Assembly: GCF_017591425.1 (NCBI RefSeq)
Contig: NW_024466599.1
Location: 25,024,001 to 25,088,000, forward strand
Length of the DNA: 64,000 nucleotides
Source: Ochotona curzoniae
Taxonomy: Eukaryota; Chordata; Mammalia; Lagomorpha; Ochotonidae
Direction: 5' to 3'
Positions 48,140 through 59,745 of the stretch are shown piece by piece. The notes under the pieces are model-generated. The model did no database searches, had not been told where the DNA came from, and saw only the letters and a program-made list of their open reading frames with translations. A program made the position numbers and the translations under genes. The number at the start of each line of letters is the position of its first letter. Position 1 is the stretch's first letter.

Positions 48140-48460
48140 AGGGGAGTCAGTGTAGCACACTAATCCTTTGCATGTAATGACGGCATCCCATACAGGCACT
48201 GATTCACATCCTGGCCGCTCCACTTCCCATCCAACTCCCTGCTCATGGCCTGAGAAAGCAGCAGAGGTTGGCTCAAGTGCTTGGGAGCCTGCACACATAT
48301 GGGAGACGTAGAATAGTTTCCTGGCTCCTAGTTTCAGCTCAGCTCAATTTTGGCCATTGTGGCCATCTAGGCATTGAGCCAGCAGATGGAGGATCTCTCT
48401 GTTTCTTTCTCTCCCTATGTCTATCACTATCTCTCTACTCTAATTCTGACTTTGAAGTAA
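48140..48460 (+). mobile_element. CSINE, sense, older copy
   Basis: ggcatcccatacaggcactg, actccctgctcatggcctga, gaaagcagcagaggttgg and a CT-rich end ctctactctaattctgactt identify it. The tail runs into a GGAA microsatellite. Confidence 0.88.
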
Positions 48461-48575
48461 AAAAAGAAGAGAGAAAGGAAAAGTGAAAAGAAGGAAGGAA
48501 CAAAGCAAGGAGGGAAGGAAGAAAGGAAGGAAGGAAAAAGGAAGCAAGCAAGGAGGAGAGCAAGAGAGAAAGAAT
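48461..48575 (+). repeat. (GGAA)n/(AAGG)n purine microsatellite
   Basis: Interrupted gaagg/gaaag units that probably expanded from the SINE tail. Lys/Glu/Arg-rich frames here (48483-48731) are artefacts. Confidence 0.9.
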
Positions 48576-48579
48576 GAAT

Positions 48580-48833
48580 TAGGCTCTAAGATACATAGGA
48601 TACACTTGCCAAAGTCAAAGCTAGAATCTAGAAATTCAGCCCAGATCTCTCAAGTGACTAGTAGCAACCCATCGATCCATCTAGTTAAACCACCACCTGC
48701 TGCCTCTTGGTGTGCATTGGTGGGAAGCTAGAATTGGGAACAGAGGCAGAATTCAAACTCAGGCATTTTGAAATACGATGTGGGTGTCCCACTAGCATTT
48801 TAACTACCATATCAACTCTGACCCCCCACTTTC
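48580..48833 (-). mobile_element. old CSINE, antisense
   Basis: cacctgctgcctcttggtgt, gaattcaaactcaggcattt and atgtgggtgtcccactagca match the antisense of the oldest CSINE type. It stands tail-to-tail with the SINE at 48140. Confidence 0.7.
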
Positions 48834-48993
48834 TGATTTTAGAAAATACTTCCACATTCACATATACACATCAACAAACACAAACAATATGCACATGTAG
48901 GTAACTATCAACAGTTTCCTAAGTTATAATATCACCATTGACAATGATAGATTCCATATTTAGCAAACTCAGCCCCATAAATTGGATTTCTTT

Positions 48994-49320
48994 TTTTTTA
49001 AAGATTTATTTTTTAAATTTTTATTGGAAAGGCAGATATATAGAGAGGAGAGACAGAGAGGAAGATCTTCCCTCCGATGATTCACTCCCTAGGCGGCCGC
49101 AATGGCTGGAGCTGAGCCAATCTGAAGCCAGGAGCCTCTTCCGGGTCTCCCACACCGGTGCAGGGTCCCAAAGCTTTGGGCCATCCTCGACTGCTTTCCC
49201 AGGCCATAGGCAGGGAGTTGGATGGGAAGTGGGGCTGCCGGGATTAGAACCTGTGCCCATATGGGATCCTGGGCGTGCCAAGGTAAGGACCTTAACCACT
49301 GCACCATCGCACTGGGCCCC
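48994..49320 (-). mobile_element. CSINE, full length, antisense, young
   Basis: Starts with the reversed tail (tttattggaaaggcagatat) and ends at the reversed head (gcactgggcccc). Perfect 17-bp TSDs ataaattggatttcttt at 48977-48993 and 49321-49337. CpGs remain (ggcggccgc). Frames on both strands here are SINE artefacts. Confidence 0.96.
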
Positions 49321-49337
49321 ATAAATTGGATTTCTTT

Positions 49338-51207
49338 GGCTTTCCATGAGGAAAGGCCGATTATCAGACGGAGGAGTTAGCAAATGGCAAAACATGGTGA
49401 TAACTGACTGTACACAGTCGACGATTGGGGGCTGTTATTCACGGCAGCATTAATTCAGCATCCTCATTTTCCCTCTGTTCTTGTTCTAACTAAGCCTAAT
49501 TCATTCACATTTTCAATTGACCATCACTTTCAAGGAACTTTTTCCCACTGTTTCTAGAAAACATCACTCCATTGACTGGTTACAAGTATGAGGACACAAT
49601 GTTGTGCTTTCTGCTTTCTGGATGCTGAGTCCCAGGCTCTGGTGCCTGGGAATTTGATAGCTAGGGAAGGCTTTGTTGAAAAGGTTGCATTTGAATTAAA
49701 ATGTGTGATAGACTCCCTAAGACAACATTTCAGAAAAAAAAATCCAGAATATTTTGATAATTAATAGCAACGAAGTAAAGGAAGCATATTCAAACGTATG
49801 ACAGCAATGAAAAGAGCCAATAGATGTCACCACTGATAGATCTCTTGCCTTGGTTCAAATTTATTTACTGTGTCATTGGTAATTTCCTATGTGAACCAGA
49901 GATACAAAGAAAAGTATGTTTTCATTAACTGAATTTACTTCAATTAAAAGAAATATTACAGCCATGTTACATTTAGGAAGTCAACTCTAATGAAATAATC
50001 ATACCTCCTACAGCATTGTGTTAGGGCGAACAATGAAGCCAAGTCCCAGCACAGCTGAATGGGGGAATCCATGCTTAGGATATCTACCTAGAACCTAGCA
50101 GTAAAACATCATGGGGCTAACATTCCAAATATTTGTCATCTTCAGATTGCTTGATTTAACTTGATTGAGTACATGTCTGTTGCAGCTATGCTGAATCAAA
50201 AGATATCCGATAGCAACAATAAATATTTTTAAGCTAAATTTCTACTCATCATTCATTTCTACTCATTTACATAGGAAATACATTGAGAGGGGGCAGGAGC
50301 AGCAATCATTCATAAGGTAAGACAGGAAATGATAAGTGGCAAGTACTAAACCACAAGAATGAAAAAAGAACATTGTTTCATAGTTAAACAATTTATAGCT
50401 CTGTATCTTCAATTTGATAGTTGGCCCCTGGAGGTATTTCCCACATTTGAGACTTATTTTCCTTGTAAAAGCAGATAAAGTTGCAATTACCTAAGCCTTA
50501 GGCAGAGTCAAGAGAAAGTGAAAACAGAATCCACTGGGGGAAAAAAAAGCCAGAACTTCATACAAAATAGCATGAGAAAATTCAGTTGAAAAAAAAGACA
50601 GAAATAAGTGTGGGACATAAGAAACGGTTACCAGTAATTCCCAGGGTCATTCAATAACCACTCAGACAATGTTAATCATCATAATGTGTGTTTCTCTTCT
50701 GGACATCTCCCCGATTTTTGTTGTTTTTGAAATTATAGTTAGTGCAGTCCATATAAATGATGACTAATGCTCAAATCAGCTAGAATCTTGCCTAATCTAT
50801 ATTGTCAAAATCATCTGCATAGAAGCCAATTTTCAAATTTTGAGCAACAGAACAACTTCTTGCTGAATGAGGAAACTCATGGATATTTAGCAAGTCTCCT
50901 TTGCTTGGAATATTCATCACTAGGCTATTTTACTTATCAATTTTAAACCTAGGTGGTTTTTTTCATAAAATATTAGTCATGTAAATAAGCATAATGAAGT
51001 GCTAAATTATTTTCTATTATCCTTTATTTTTCTCTTATATAAACTATTATAAAGTAAGTCAGTAGGCTAAAATGGGATTTTTAAAAATTGCTTTCTAGTA
51101 TATTTATTTCTGCTTTTTACTTTGTATATTACCATGTTGATTTCACAGTTTTTCTTTATTGATGGTAAAAGCTAAAACATCCTTGCTTTAAAAGAACCTT
51201 CTTTTAT
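49338..51207. other. mostly unassigned; probable antisense L2 at 49600-49720
   Basis: gctagggaaggctttgttga and aaaggttgcatttgaattaa fit antisense L2 (ggaaggcctctctgaggagg ... acatttgagctgaga). The remaining 1.5 kb is AT-rich and unrecognised. Confidence 0.45.
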
Positions 51208-51531
51208 ATTTTTAAGACTTATTTATTTTTATTGGAAAGGCAGATATACAGAGAAGGTGAGACAGAGAGAAGCATCTTTCAACTGCTGTTTCAATTCCCA
51301 AGCATATGCAAGAGCCAGAGCTTTGCCAATCTGAAGCCAGGGGCTTCTTCTGGGTCTCCCACACAGGTACAGGTTCCCAAGGCTTCTGGCTGTCCTCACT
51401 CAACAGCTTTCCCAGGCCACAAGCAGGAAGCTGAAAGGTAAGTGGAGCTGCCATGACATGAATTGGCACCAGTATGGGATCCAGCACATGCAAGGTGAGG
51501 ATCTTAGCAACTAAGATCCTATGCCAGGCCC
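51208..51531 (-). mobile_element. CSINE, antisense
   Basis: tttattggaaaggcagatat opens it, with cagagctttgccaatctga, tttcccaggccacaagcag and the head caggccc at the end. It keeps most landmarks but has scattered changes. Confidence 0.92.
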
Positions 51532-51559
51532 ATCGTGTGGTTTTAATTATAATAAAAGA

Positions 51560-51796
51560 TGTTAGAGATGTTATAAGAATGTCTGGGCTTGAGTCTAAAC
51601 TCCTGACTTGCATCCAATGCAGGATGTGAGAGACAGTGATGATGGCTCAAGTCATTGCATTCTTGCCATCTCTGTAGGAGACCTGGCTGACTCTCTGGCT
51701 GCAGCCTCTTCCCAGACTCAGTCTTGAGGACATTTAGATTATACAATGATAGACGGGAGCTATCTCTCCTCGCTCTCTCTTCCTCTGCCTCTCAGA
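51560..51796 (+). mobile_element. old CSINE, sense, diverged
   Basis: gatggctcaagtcattgcat, tctgtaggagacctggctga, ctctctggctgcagcctctt and the CT-rich ctcctcgctctctcttcctc indicate a decayed sense copy lying head-to-head with the previous antisense SINE. Confidence 0.6.
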
Positions 51797-52125
51797 TGTT
51801 TTTTTCATTTTAAAGTATTGTTATTTTATGATACATTCCCATAGACTCTGGTATTTTCCTAACCTCCTCCAAAAAGTTCCTCCCCACTACTAATTTCCCC
51901 TATATTATTACAATAGTATAGTTCTTCATAAACAGTCATAAGCCCATCATTGTGGGCATGGACAATGGTAGAATCCAGCATCCTCTTGTCAAGATATATT
52001 TAACAGTTTCATTGGGAGTCCATCTTTGATCTGGAAGTAGAGATGTAGGCTGATTGTATCTTCACATCTGAGTATGATAGTCTGCATTACACAGTTACTA
52101 TGCATCCTCTTAAATGAAATGCTGC
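51797..52125 (-). mobile_element. lagomorph LINE-1 3' UTR, antisense
   Basis: From the T-rich start: tgatacattcccatagactc, tattattacaatagtatagt, gtgggcatggacaatggtag, agtttcattgggagtccatc, and cttcacatctgagtatgata. This is a continuous reverse of the 3' UTR. Confidence 0.85.
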
Positions 52126-52275
52126 AAAACAAAATGAACCTAGGAAGAAATACAGATACTTACAACGCCATGAAGTTAAATAACATGCTACTGAATGACT
52201 AATGTGTCACGGAAGAAATGAAAAAGAAAATCAAGAAACTTCTTAAAGAAAATGGGGCTATATGACCTATAAGTC
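52126..52275 (+). mobile_element. LINE-1 ORF2 fragment, sense (inverted relative to the adjoining 3' UTR)
   Basis: aagttaaataacatgctact and gaatgactaatgtgtcacgg encode a broken version of the ORF2 phrase KLNNMLLND, just after the endonuclease domain, followed by a Lys-rich region and stops. It abuts a 3' UTR in the opposite orientation. Confidence 0.55.
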
Positions 52276-52375
52276 AGTGAAACATTTAATAGGTGAAAAA
52301 AAAATGTTTTGAAGAAATGAAAAAAAAAACAAAAGCATGCTCCTCTACTTTGGGAAGGCCAATGTTATATTGGCA

Positions 52376-53440
52376 TAATCATTTCCTTAAATATTTAATA
52401 AAATTTATTACCAAAGCCATTTAAGTCTGAGTTTAGCTTTTTTCGGTATAGTAATGCTTTCTTTCTTATTCATGTCTTTAATATTTTGCTCCTAGGGAGT
52501 TTTTCTCTTCTTGATCAGTCTCACTGGTGGGCTTGCCAGTTTTATTACTCTTCAAAAATAATTTTGGCTTTTTCTCTAATTAATTTTCTATTTTACTGAG
52601 TTCCAATTATATATTTTATTATTTAAGTGGACTTAATACATTCCTTTTAAATAGCCACTAAAGGTGGAAAACAAGGTTATTATTTACTTAAAACTTTCTG
52701 CTTTCAAAATATAAGTACTTAAAGTATATTTTTTCTTTTACACTTTTTTCTATGTTTGTGTTATTAATCCTAGTGTTTGATACAATGTGTGTACATGTGT
52801 ATGTCTCTTTTTATTCAGCTCAAAATAGCTTTAAATTCCTCTTGTGTTCTTGTCTTTGATATATGAGCTTTTTGTAATTACTGTGTTTAATTTAGAAATG
52901 CTTTGGGAAGTAAATCAAATTTGTATTACTAATGACTTCTAGTTAAGAGGCAGAACATTCACCTTTGTGCTAGAAACATAATGTTTTTGATATTTTAAAA
53001 TGTATTAAATATTCGTATATAAAATTAGCTATGATCTACTTTATGAGAATTCCACATTCACTTGAGAATGATATGTATTCTGCATTTTTTATTATTTAGC
53101 CTGATTCCTGTTAATTTGTTGACAGTGCTAAATTCTTCTGTGTATTGAGATTTACAAATCTGTTCTATTAGTTTTTGAAAGAGTATTTTTGCAATCTCCA
53201 TATGTGATCATAAATCCCTCACTTAAATTTAACAATTATTAATTAATTAATTAATTTTGAATTTTAGGATGGATACATACACAATGAAATTTAGTGTGGC
53301 TTCTTGACTGTCTGACCTTTTCCAACATTGCCACAACCAAGTTTATTTTCTTATGCTCACTCAGTGTTTGCCAGAATATAAACATTTTATAATTTTGACC
53401 CTGACTATTATGCCTTTTTGTCTTTTTCTTTAGTTTTTTT
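52376..53440 (-). mobile_element. old LINE-1 ORF2 5' part, antisense
   Basis: Long, ordered antisense match to the endonuclease-to-RT region of old LINE-1: ctcactggtgggcttgccag, ttactcttcaaaaataattt, ttattcagctcaaaatagct, gagaattccacattcacttg, agaatgatatgtattctgca and gttaatttgttgacagtgct. Frames are all broken. A (TTAA)n run sits at 53236-53257. Confidence 0.7.
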
Positions 53441-53510
53441 TTTTTTTTGGCAAATAACCTATTTATTCGAATCATCGTTTTAAAAATCTGCCTGATAATA
53501 GCATGGATAT
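53441..53510. other. short spacer after a T-rich run
   Basis: Follows a poly(T) run at 53436-53448. Nothing else seen. Confidence 0.5.
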
Positions 53511-53822
53511 TTAAAAATGTTTATTTTATGGAAAGGCAGAGTTACAGAGAGAGCTAGTGGGAGAAGAAGAGAGAGAGAGAAATCCATTCACTTGTTCACT
53601 CTCCAAATGGCTGTAAAAGCTAGGGCTGAGCTAGAGCAAAGCCAGGAGCCAGGAGCTTCCTTCAGATCTCAACCACAGGTGCTGGCTCAAGGACATGAGC
53701 CATCTTCCAATGCTTTCCCAGATGCAAGAGCAGGTAGCTGATTCCACAAGTAGAGTACCCGGGACTTGAGCCAGTGCTCAGATGAGATGATACAACAGCA
53801 GCTGTACCGCTATGCTGGCCCT
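53511..53822 (-). mobile_element. CSINE, antisense, older subfamily
   Basis: ttattttatggaaaggcaga, the GA-rich gaagaagagagagagag, gccaggagccaggagcttcc and gctatgctggccc mark tail to head in reverse. Confidence 0.85.
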
Positions 53823-54744
53823 CAAGTGTTTACTTTATGTCAACCTTCATGACGTCCATGATCTTTTAGCTTTGTTCCTTTGTTTTATATTTAGTGTTTA
53901 CTGGAAAGATTACTTTTAATTTTCCTTCTCTAGACATTTCTCTGCACATGCATGAACATGTATGCTTGCTCTTAAAATGCCCTCTTTCAAAACGATCCTC
54001 AGTATTCTCTTCCTCACTTCTTTTTGGTCACTGCTCAGAAGTTATTACATCAAAGTCTTCCATTACTCTCTGTATGAAATTTTTGTTCATATCCCAGAGC
54101 TCTTTATCCCTCAAACCTTGTTCTATTTATTCCATGATACTTTTTTTTATATTTAAGGAAATCTGCTTAGGGCAAGTAATAACTTTGATTACTTAGAGAT
54201 ATTTAGGGTGCTCAGTTGATTGTATATAAATTATTAATCACAAGTCATTATAATTGCTGATATTTTAACACATTTCTGAACACTTTCTTAAAATCCATAA
54301 GTTGAATTAAGAACTTCAATGCTTTCTATGGAATTTTATAAACCCACTGCTTATTTAAAAGTCAGCTAAGTATAAACGATCTTTTCAACATTCAAAATCC
54401 CTCCTTGGGCGTGCTTTGAAATCCCTCATCTTTCAAATTTCCAATTATGATTAAGTTGTTTGGAATGTTTTACTCGTAGTTCTATCCTGGGTTAAGGTTT
54501 CACCTAAATGTCACCTAGAAATCCTTTGCTAACAATATTTGTCTCACAGTGCTACAGTTGCAATTTATCTCCATGTACCTTGCATGTCATTGGGACCTAG
54601 CAAGCACTTGACAAACATGTGGAGACCCCAAGAGCAAGGGCTGTTGGAAGAATAAGAGAGAGAAAAGAAGGCCATAAGAAGCTCTTTTCTATCTGCTCTT
54701 GTAGTCAATTCTCTTCAGTTATCTTCAATATGTAAGATCAGAAC
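53823..54744. other. unassigned
   Basis: AT-rich DNA. Overlapping plus frames at 53894-54196 and 53962-54156 are hydrophobic by base composition and have no motifs. Confidence 0.45.
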
Positions 54745-56500
54745 CATACACAATAGCTGCAAACAGCTTAAGTATTTTGTAACAAATTTTACAAAGGATA
54801 TGGACATCTCTACAATGAAAATTGTAAGCAATTATGAAATGGAAGACACCAAAAATAAAATAATCTTCATATTAATGATTTGAAGAATTTAATATAATCA
54901 AAATGCCCATGCCAAAAGCAAAACAGCTTCGTTATGAGTCAATTGTTCTCAGACTTAGAAAAAATGTTAAAAGACGTATGCACACACTAGAGACCACAAA
55001 TAACTAAAACAATCGTAAACAAGAAAAATAAACCCAGAGGAAACACAGTATAAGGCTTCAAGACATACAATGTAGAAGTTAAAATCAAAACTGCTGACAC
55101 TGGAACAAAAATAGACATTCAGATGAATGGAATAGAATAAAAAACCCAGAAATTAGTTCACATAGTTATAATAAGCTAATCTTCGACAAATGAGGCAAAA
55201 TCAATCTTTGCAGAAAAGACAATCTCTTCATCAAATAGGGTTGGGAAAATATGATATATGTATGCAGCAATATTAAGCAGGATGCCTATCTTAGATCTTA
55301 CACAAAGATCAGCTCACAATGAATCAAACTTATGAATCTATAAGCTTATGATGACAAATCACAAGAGGAAAGCATGAGAGAAAAACTGTAGGATATTTGC
55401 ATAGGACATGACTTCTTGGAAAATCCAGAAACACAAAGTAGGTAAAGCAAAAAGTAGACAAATGATAATGATATTTGCACTGCAAAGGAAATACTCAATA
55501 AAGTACAGAGGCAACAGAAAGAATTGGAGAAAATATCTGTAGATCATGATGCTGATAAAAAATTAATAGCCAGTATCTATAAAGAATTCTAGAAACTCAG
55601 CAACAGCTATACAGCGAGCCAGGTAAGAAATGGGCATAAGACACGAACAGGCATTTTGTCAAAAGATAAAATGCAAATGATGAACAGACACTTGAAAAAA
55701 TGCTCAGAACCACTATCCATTGGAGAAATGCAAATATAAATCACAGTGAGGTCTTCCCTCACGTTAGTTCGAGTAGCTATCATCCATAAATTAAGAAATG
55801 ATATATTCTAGAGATGATGTGTGTAAAGTCATATTCTAATACACTTGGTTGGTAATACAACCAGTACAACCATTTTGGAAGAGATAAATCTACCATATGA
55901 CATGAGCTTCCTACTTGGAATCAGCATGAGTTTTCCTTACCCCCATGCTTTTTGCAGCTCAGTTCACAATAACTAAGATATGGAATCAACCCACATCTAC
56001 ATCAGCTAATCACTAGGTAAAGAAAATGTGTTATATACACACCATGGAAAGCTACTCATCCATAAAAAGACTAAAATTCTATCTTTTGCAACAAAATGAA
56101 TGCAACTGGAATCATTATGTTTGGTAAAAAGGAAAAGTCCCTAAAAGACAAGTATTGCATATTACTCTGACAGGAAGTAACTAATACAGAATCCAACTAA
56201 CTATGTAGAAACAAAAGGTACATCTTGAGATTTGATTGCTTTCAGCTTTTGTTTATATCCTTGTGGCATTGTGTGCTTTCTATTTCTTTACTTGTTAAGT
56301 ATTCTGGTTAGTAGTTCATTAAGCCTGTGATTACAGAGTGGATTGAAAACATCTTTTAAAAAAAAAATTAAAAGAAAAAAGGCACTATGGGCATTGGGGG
56401 AGGAAATGAGAGGGATAGAGCATGGTCGTTGTCTTAGAAAAATACCTATGAAACACATGAAGTCTGGATTTTATATTAACAGAAATTGAGAAAAGACATG
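54745..56500 (+). mobile_element. old LINE-1: ORF2 C-terminal part plus 3' UTR, sense
   Basis: About 1.7 kb in consensus order: cacaatagctgcaaacagct, cagatgaatggaatagaata, agctaatcttcgacaaatga, aaggaaatactcaataaagt, aaatatctgtagatcatgat, gaaaaaatgctcagaaccac, agttcacaataactaagata, tggaatcaacccacatctac, gctactcatccataaaaaga, then a 3' UTR with caatggg-like G-rich sequence and aaacacatgaagtctggatt. It covers the RT thumb and C-terminal zinc-knuckle region. Stops and indels occur throughout, so it is a dead L1MA/B-age copy. Confidence 0.85.
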
Positions 56501-57799
56501 TAGGACATGTACAATTTCAAAATGAAAATAATTACAAATGGAAGTAGTTTTTTAATTCATTCAGAACCTGGCTAATTGGATCTTTGGATTCAAGCTTAAA
56601 GAAGGGATGGAAATAGTTGGCTGCCAAGTAGTACTTGAACAAACTCTTACTGGTTTACTAAAATGACATACACATGGAGAGAATTTTTAGAATTTGAGAT
56701 TATGTTACTTTAGTATGTTCCACATAGTTCCTAGGACAACATGCACTATGATGAAGTATTGAATAAAATGTCACTTTTCTTAACATTTTGCATCTTGTTG
56801 CTTAGTTACTTTGCTTTACAAAATTTCAAATTCACACTTGCTACTTGAAGAAGAAATTTTCTGGAGAGGGAAAGCTTTGAGGATAATGACTCACTTGTGC
56901 AGATTAGCCAAATCTCCCTGAAGACCCTGGAAGATATATTTATATGTGAAAAAAGCAGCATCTTTCTATCTTTTCAGCATCTCATATTAATCTTCTCTTT
57001 CTCCTACCCATTGTTCATCATTCTTTAAATACATCATAATCATCAACACCTCCACACCTGCTGTGCCCTAGTCCTGAATTGCTCCTCTCTTGTATTTCTT
57101 TATCCCAGCACCCCAGATGGTAATCAATCTTCCTTCCTCTGTGTTCCCAAAGCCTACACCACATCACTCATCTACAATACATGATTTGATAGAAGCCTAA
57201 ATAGAATTATACCCATAAAAAGAACTCTTTCTCCCTCTAACATCTTTCCAGAAGTGCACTGTGCTTGTATGACACAGATTAATTATTCCTGCTCTTTTCA
57301 AATACGAATGGAAACCTCAAGGACCAAGAGTACAGAAGAATCAATCCACAGTCTTCTCAAAAGAAAAAATAAATCACTTGCTGTAATCCTCTCGCGTAGG
57401 AAGGAACAGAGCAAGAGACAGAAAACAGCGACACATGAGAGAGACAATCATGATTGCCCGCATGAAAGTTACCAGTTCATGGATGCTTGTTTGATAAAAT
57501 AGTTTGTGAATAGTCATAATTTTGCACTCACATGTTAGGAGTGAAATTATGATAAAAACAATCAGTACAGTCGGGTGATGGCAAAGAGTTAGGTGTGAAA
57601 ACAAAAGTAACATCACGTTGTGAAATGAAAACAACTGTACACAAACTCTTCATGGTCTGTGATGACTCAAATTTCATAATTGGCTCTCTAGCTTCTATCA
57701 GGCTCTAGTATGTGCTGACAAGCTATATTTCATATGTGACAATCTACCCCTGAATTCAACCAACTTAGTGAATATTTTGACTTAAATCTATCAATATAA
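56501..57799. other. unassigned
   Basis: No clear repeat. A pyrimidine-rich stretch at 56980-57170 could be very old L2 but I cannot align it. Frames 57254-57502 and 57374-57634 overlap on opposite strands and lack motifs. Confidence 0.45.
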
Positions 57800-58118
57800 G
57801 GCCCAGAGCGGTAGCCTAGTGGATAAAGTCCCACCAGCATCCCATATGGATACCAGTTGGTATCCCAGTTGCTCCACTTCCCTTCCAGCTCCCTGCTCGT
57901 GGCCTGCAAGGCAGTACAGAATACCCCAAAGCCTTGGGACCCTGTACCGTGTAGGAGACCTGGGGGGAGCTCCTGACTCCTAGCTTTGGATGGCTCGGCT
58001 GTGGCCGTTGCAACCACTTGGGGAGTGAACCAGTAGATGGAAGATATTTCTGTCTATTCTTCTCTCTGTAAGTCTGATTTTCCGATAACACAAATAAATC
58101 TTAAAAAAATAAAAATAA
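57800..58118 (+). mobile_element. CSINE, full length, sense
   Basis: Starts ggcccagagcggtagcctag, contains gcatcccatatggataccag, and ends gattttccgataacacaaat before an A-rich tail. The B box has decayed (ttggtatccc). Antisense frames 57730-58017 and 57816-58091 are artefacts. Confidence 0.92.
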
Positions 58119-58811
58119 TAGACATCAAGATAATTGATTAAGGGCATACAGTAGACTACAGACGTATACGCTCTCTTACTCTTGGAATATTTCTCAAAGT
58201 CAGAGCACACTTTGTGACATGCCAACAAATGGAAAGCAAAGCATATAGAAAATGCTCTTGAAGTTACTACACTGAGTAATTCTAAAAAAAAACACCTCCC
58301 AAATGAAGAAGCTGATTGGAAGTTCTGGCTTAGTTTAGCTAACACAGTAGGCTTTAAGTGGTTGAGGAAATGCTTTCTAGAAAGATAGAAAAGTCAATTG
58401 CACATCCAATCATGTTTCTTTCTCCCATTTCCTCCAGTAGAAGAGGAATGTCTGGTGCCTGGATTGTTACTACATTGTTGCTAACAGTCAAATAGCACAG
58501 TATTTAGACAAGACTGCAAGCTGGAAACAATATTTCTTTTAAGATAACACACAATTGGAGGAGAGAGAGGATTTAAGATTGTAAAAAAGCTGAAACAGTA
58601 CAGGTCTTGAGACTGGAGGCATGGAAGTAATTATGAAAAAGTTGTACGGATGTAGGTTTAAAGTCTTAGAACCACCAGTGACATTACCTTAAAAAAATAA
58701 TCTAACATACTGGAGTAGGCATTCAGGAAGGGGGTGAAGTTCCAGGGTTGAAGGTCAAATGTCTAACAACAGGAAAATAATAGGCCAGAAACATTTTAAG
58801 ACATATGCAAC
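58119..58811. other. unassigned
   Basis: AT-rich DNA without recognised elements. Confidence 0.5.
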
Positions 58812-58985
58812 TCTTTTGTTTTCTTTTGTTTAATCACATAAAACAGTTCAATAGGCTCTGGAACTTCCCTTTCCCATTCCCCATGTCAGCTACTCTCCTC
58901 TCACTCCTCCTCATATTATTACACAAGTATAGTCCTTCATAAACAGTCCCAAGGCCGCCATTCCACTCTTTAAATTTACCTGACA
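58812..58985 (-). mobile_element. lagomorph LINE-1 3' end, antisense
   Basis: aataggctctggaacttccc, tatgtcagctactctcctc-like pyrimidine sequence, tattattacacaagtatagt and ccttcataaacagtcccaag are the reverse of the 3' UTR terminus. Confidence 0.75.
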
Positions 58986-59069
58986 TTGACTTTGTTTTAT
59001 AATTCCCTCCACCCCGCAATAATCACAGCTGAGCTGCTAGGCTACTGTGCATGGTTCTTTTTGTTATTG

Positions 59070-59394
59070 TTTTTAAGATTTATTATTATTGGAAAGGCAG
59101 ATGTACAGAGAGGAGGAGAGACAGAGAGGAAGATCATCTGTCCGGTGATTCAGTCCCCAAGTGGTTGCAATACCTGGAGCTGAGCAAATCCGAAGCCAGG
59201 AGCTCAGAGCTTCTCTGGGTCTCCCATACGGGTGCAGTGTCCCAAAGCTTTGGGGCCATCCTTAACTGCTTTCCCAGGCCACAAGCAGTGAGCTGGATAA
59301 AAATTGGGACTGCCGCGATTAGAATCGGTGCCCATATGGGATCCTAGCACCTTCAAGGTAAGGACTTTAGCTGCTAGGCTATCGCACCAAGCCC
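59070..59394 (-). mobile_element. CSINE, full length, antisense
   Basis: tattattattggaaaggcag opens it; gctttggggccatccttaac, tttcccaggccacaagcagt and the head caccaagccc close it. It separates two oppositely oriented LINE-1 3' ends. Confidence 0.93.
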
Positions 59395-59404
59395 TTATGG
59401 CTTT

Positions 59405-59745
59405 TTTTATAAGGGAATGTATGGTAACTGTGTCATAGAGAATATCATATCCAGATGTGATGATACAACACAGTATGTATCTCTATTCCAAATCAAAGAT
59501 GGACTCCCAATGAAACTGTTACATATAGCTTGATAGGATGCTGGTCCCTCTGCTATTGCCCTTATCTGCAATGTCAGTATACACATAAACAGCAGAATGA
59601 TGGACTTATGACTTATTATGAAGGACTATACTATTGCAAAAATATAGGGAAATTCATGGGGGAGGGGGAGATTGGGAGAAGAGGGTAAGGGAAACCCCAG
59701 AGACTACGGAATTGCATTCATTAAAAAACAAAACAAAACAGAAAA
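59405..59745 (+). mobile_element. lagomorph LINE-1 3' UTR, sense, well preserved
   Basis: gtatggtaactgtgtcatag, catatccagatgtgatgata, ttccaaatcaaagatggact, atgctggtccctctgctatt, aacagcagaatgatggactt, the G-rich gggggagggggagattgg and aaccccagagactacggaat, then an A-rich tail. This copy served as the reference for the other 3' ends in the window. Confidence 0.88.
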
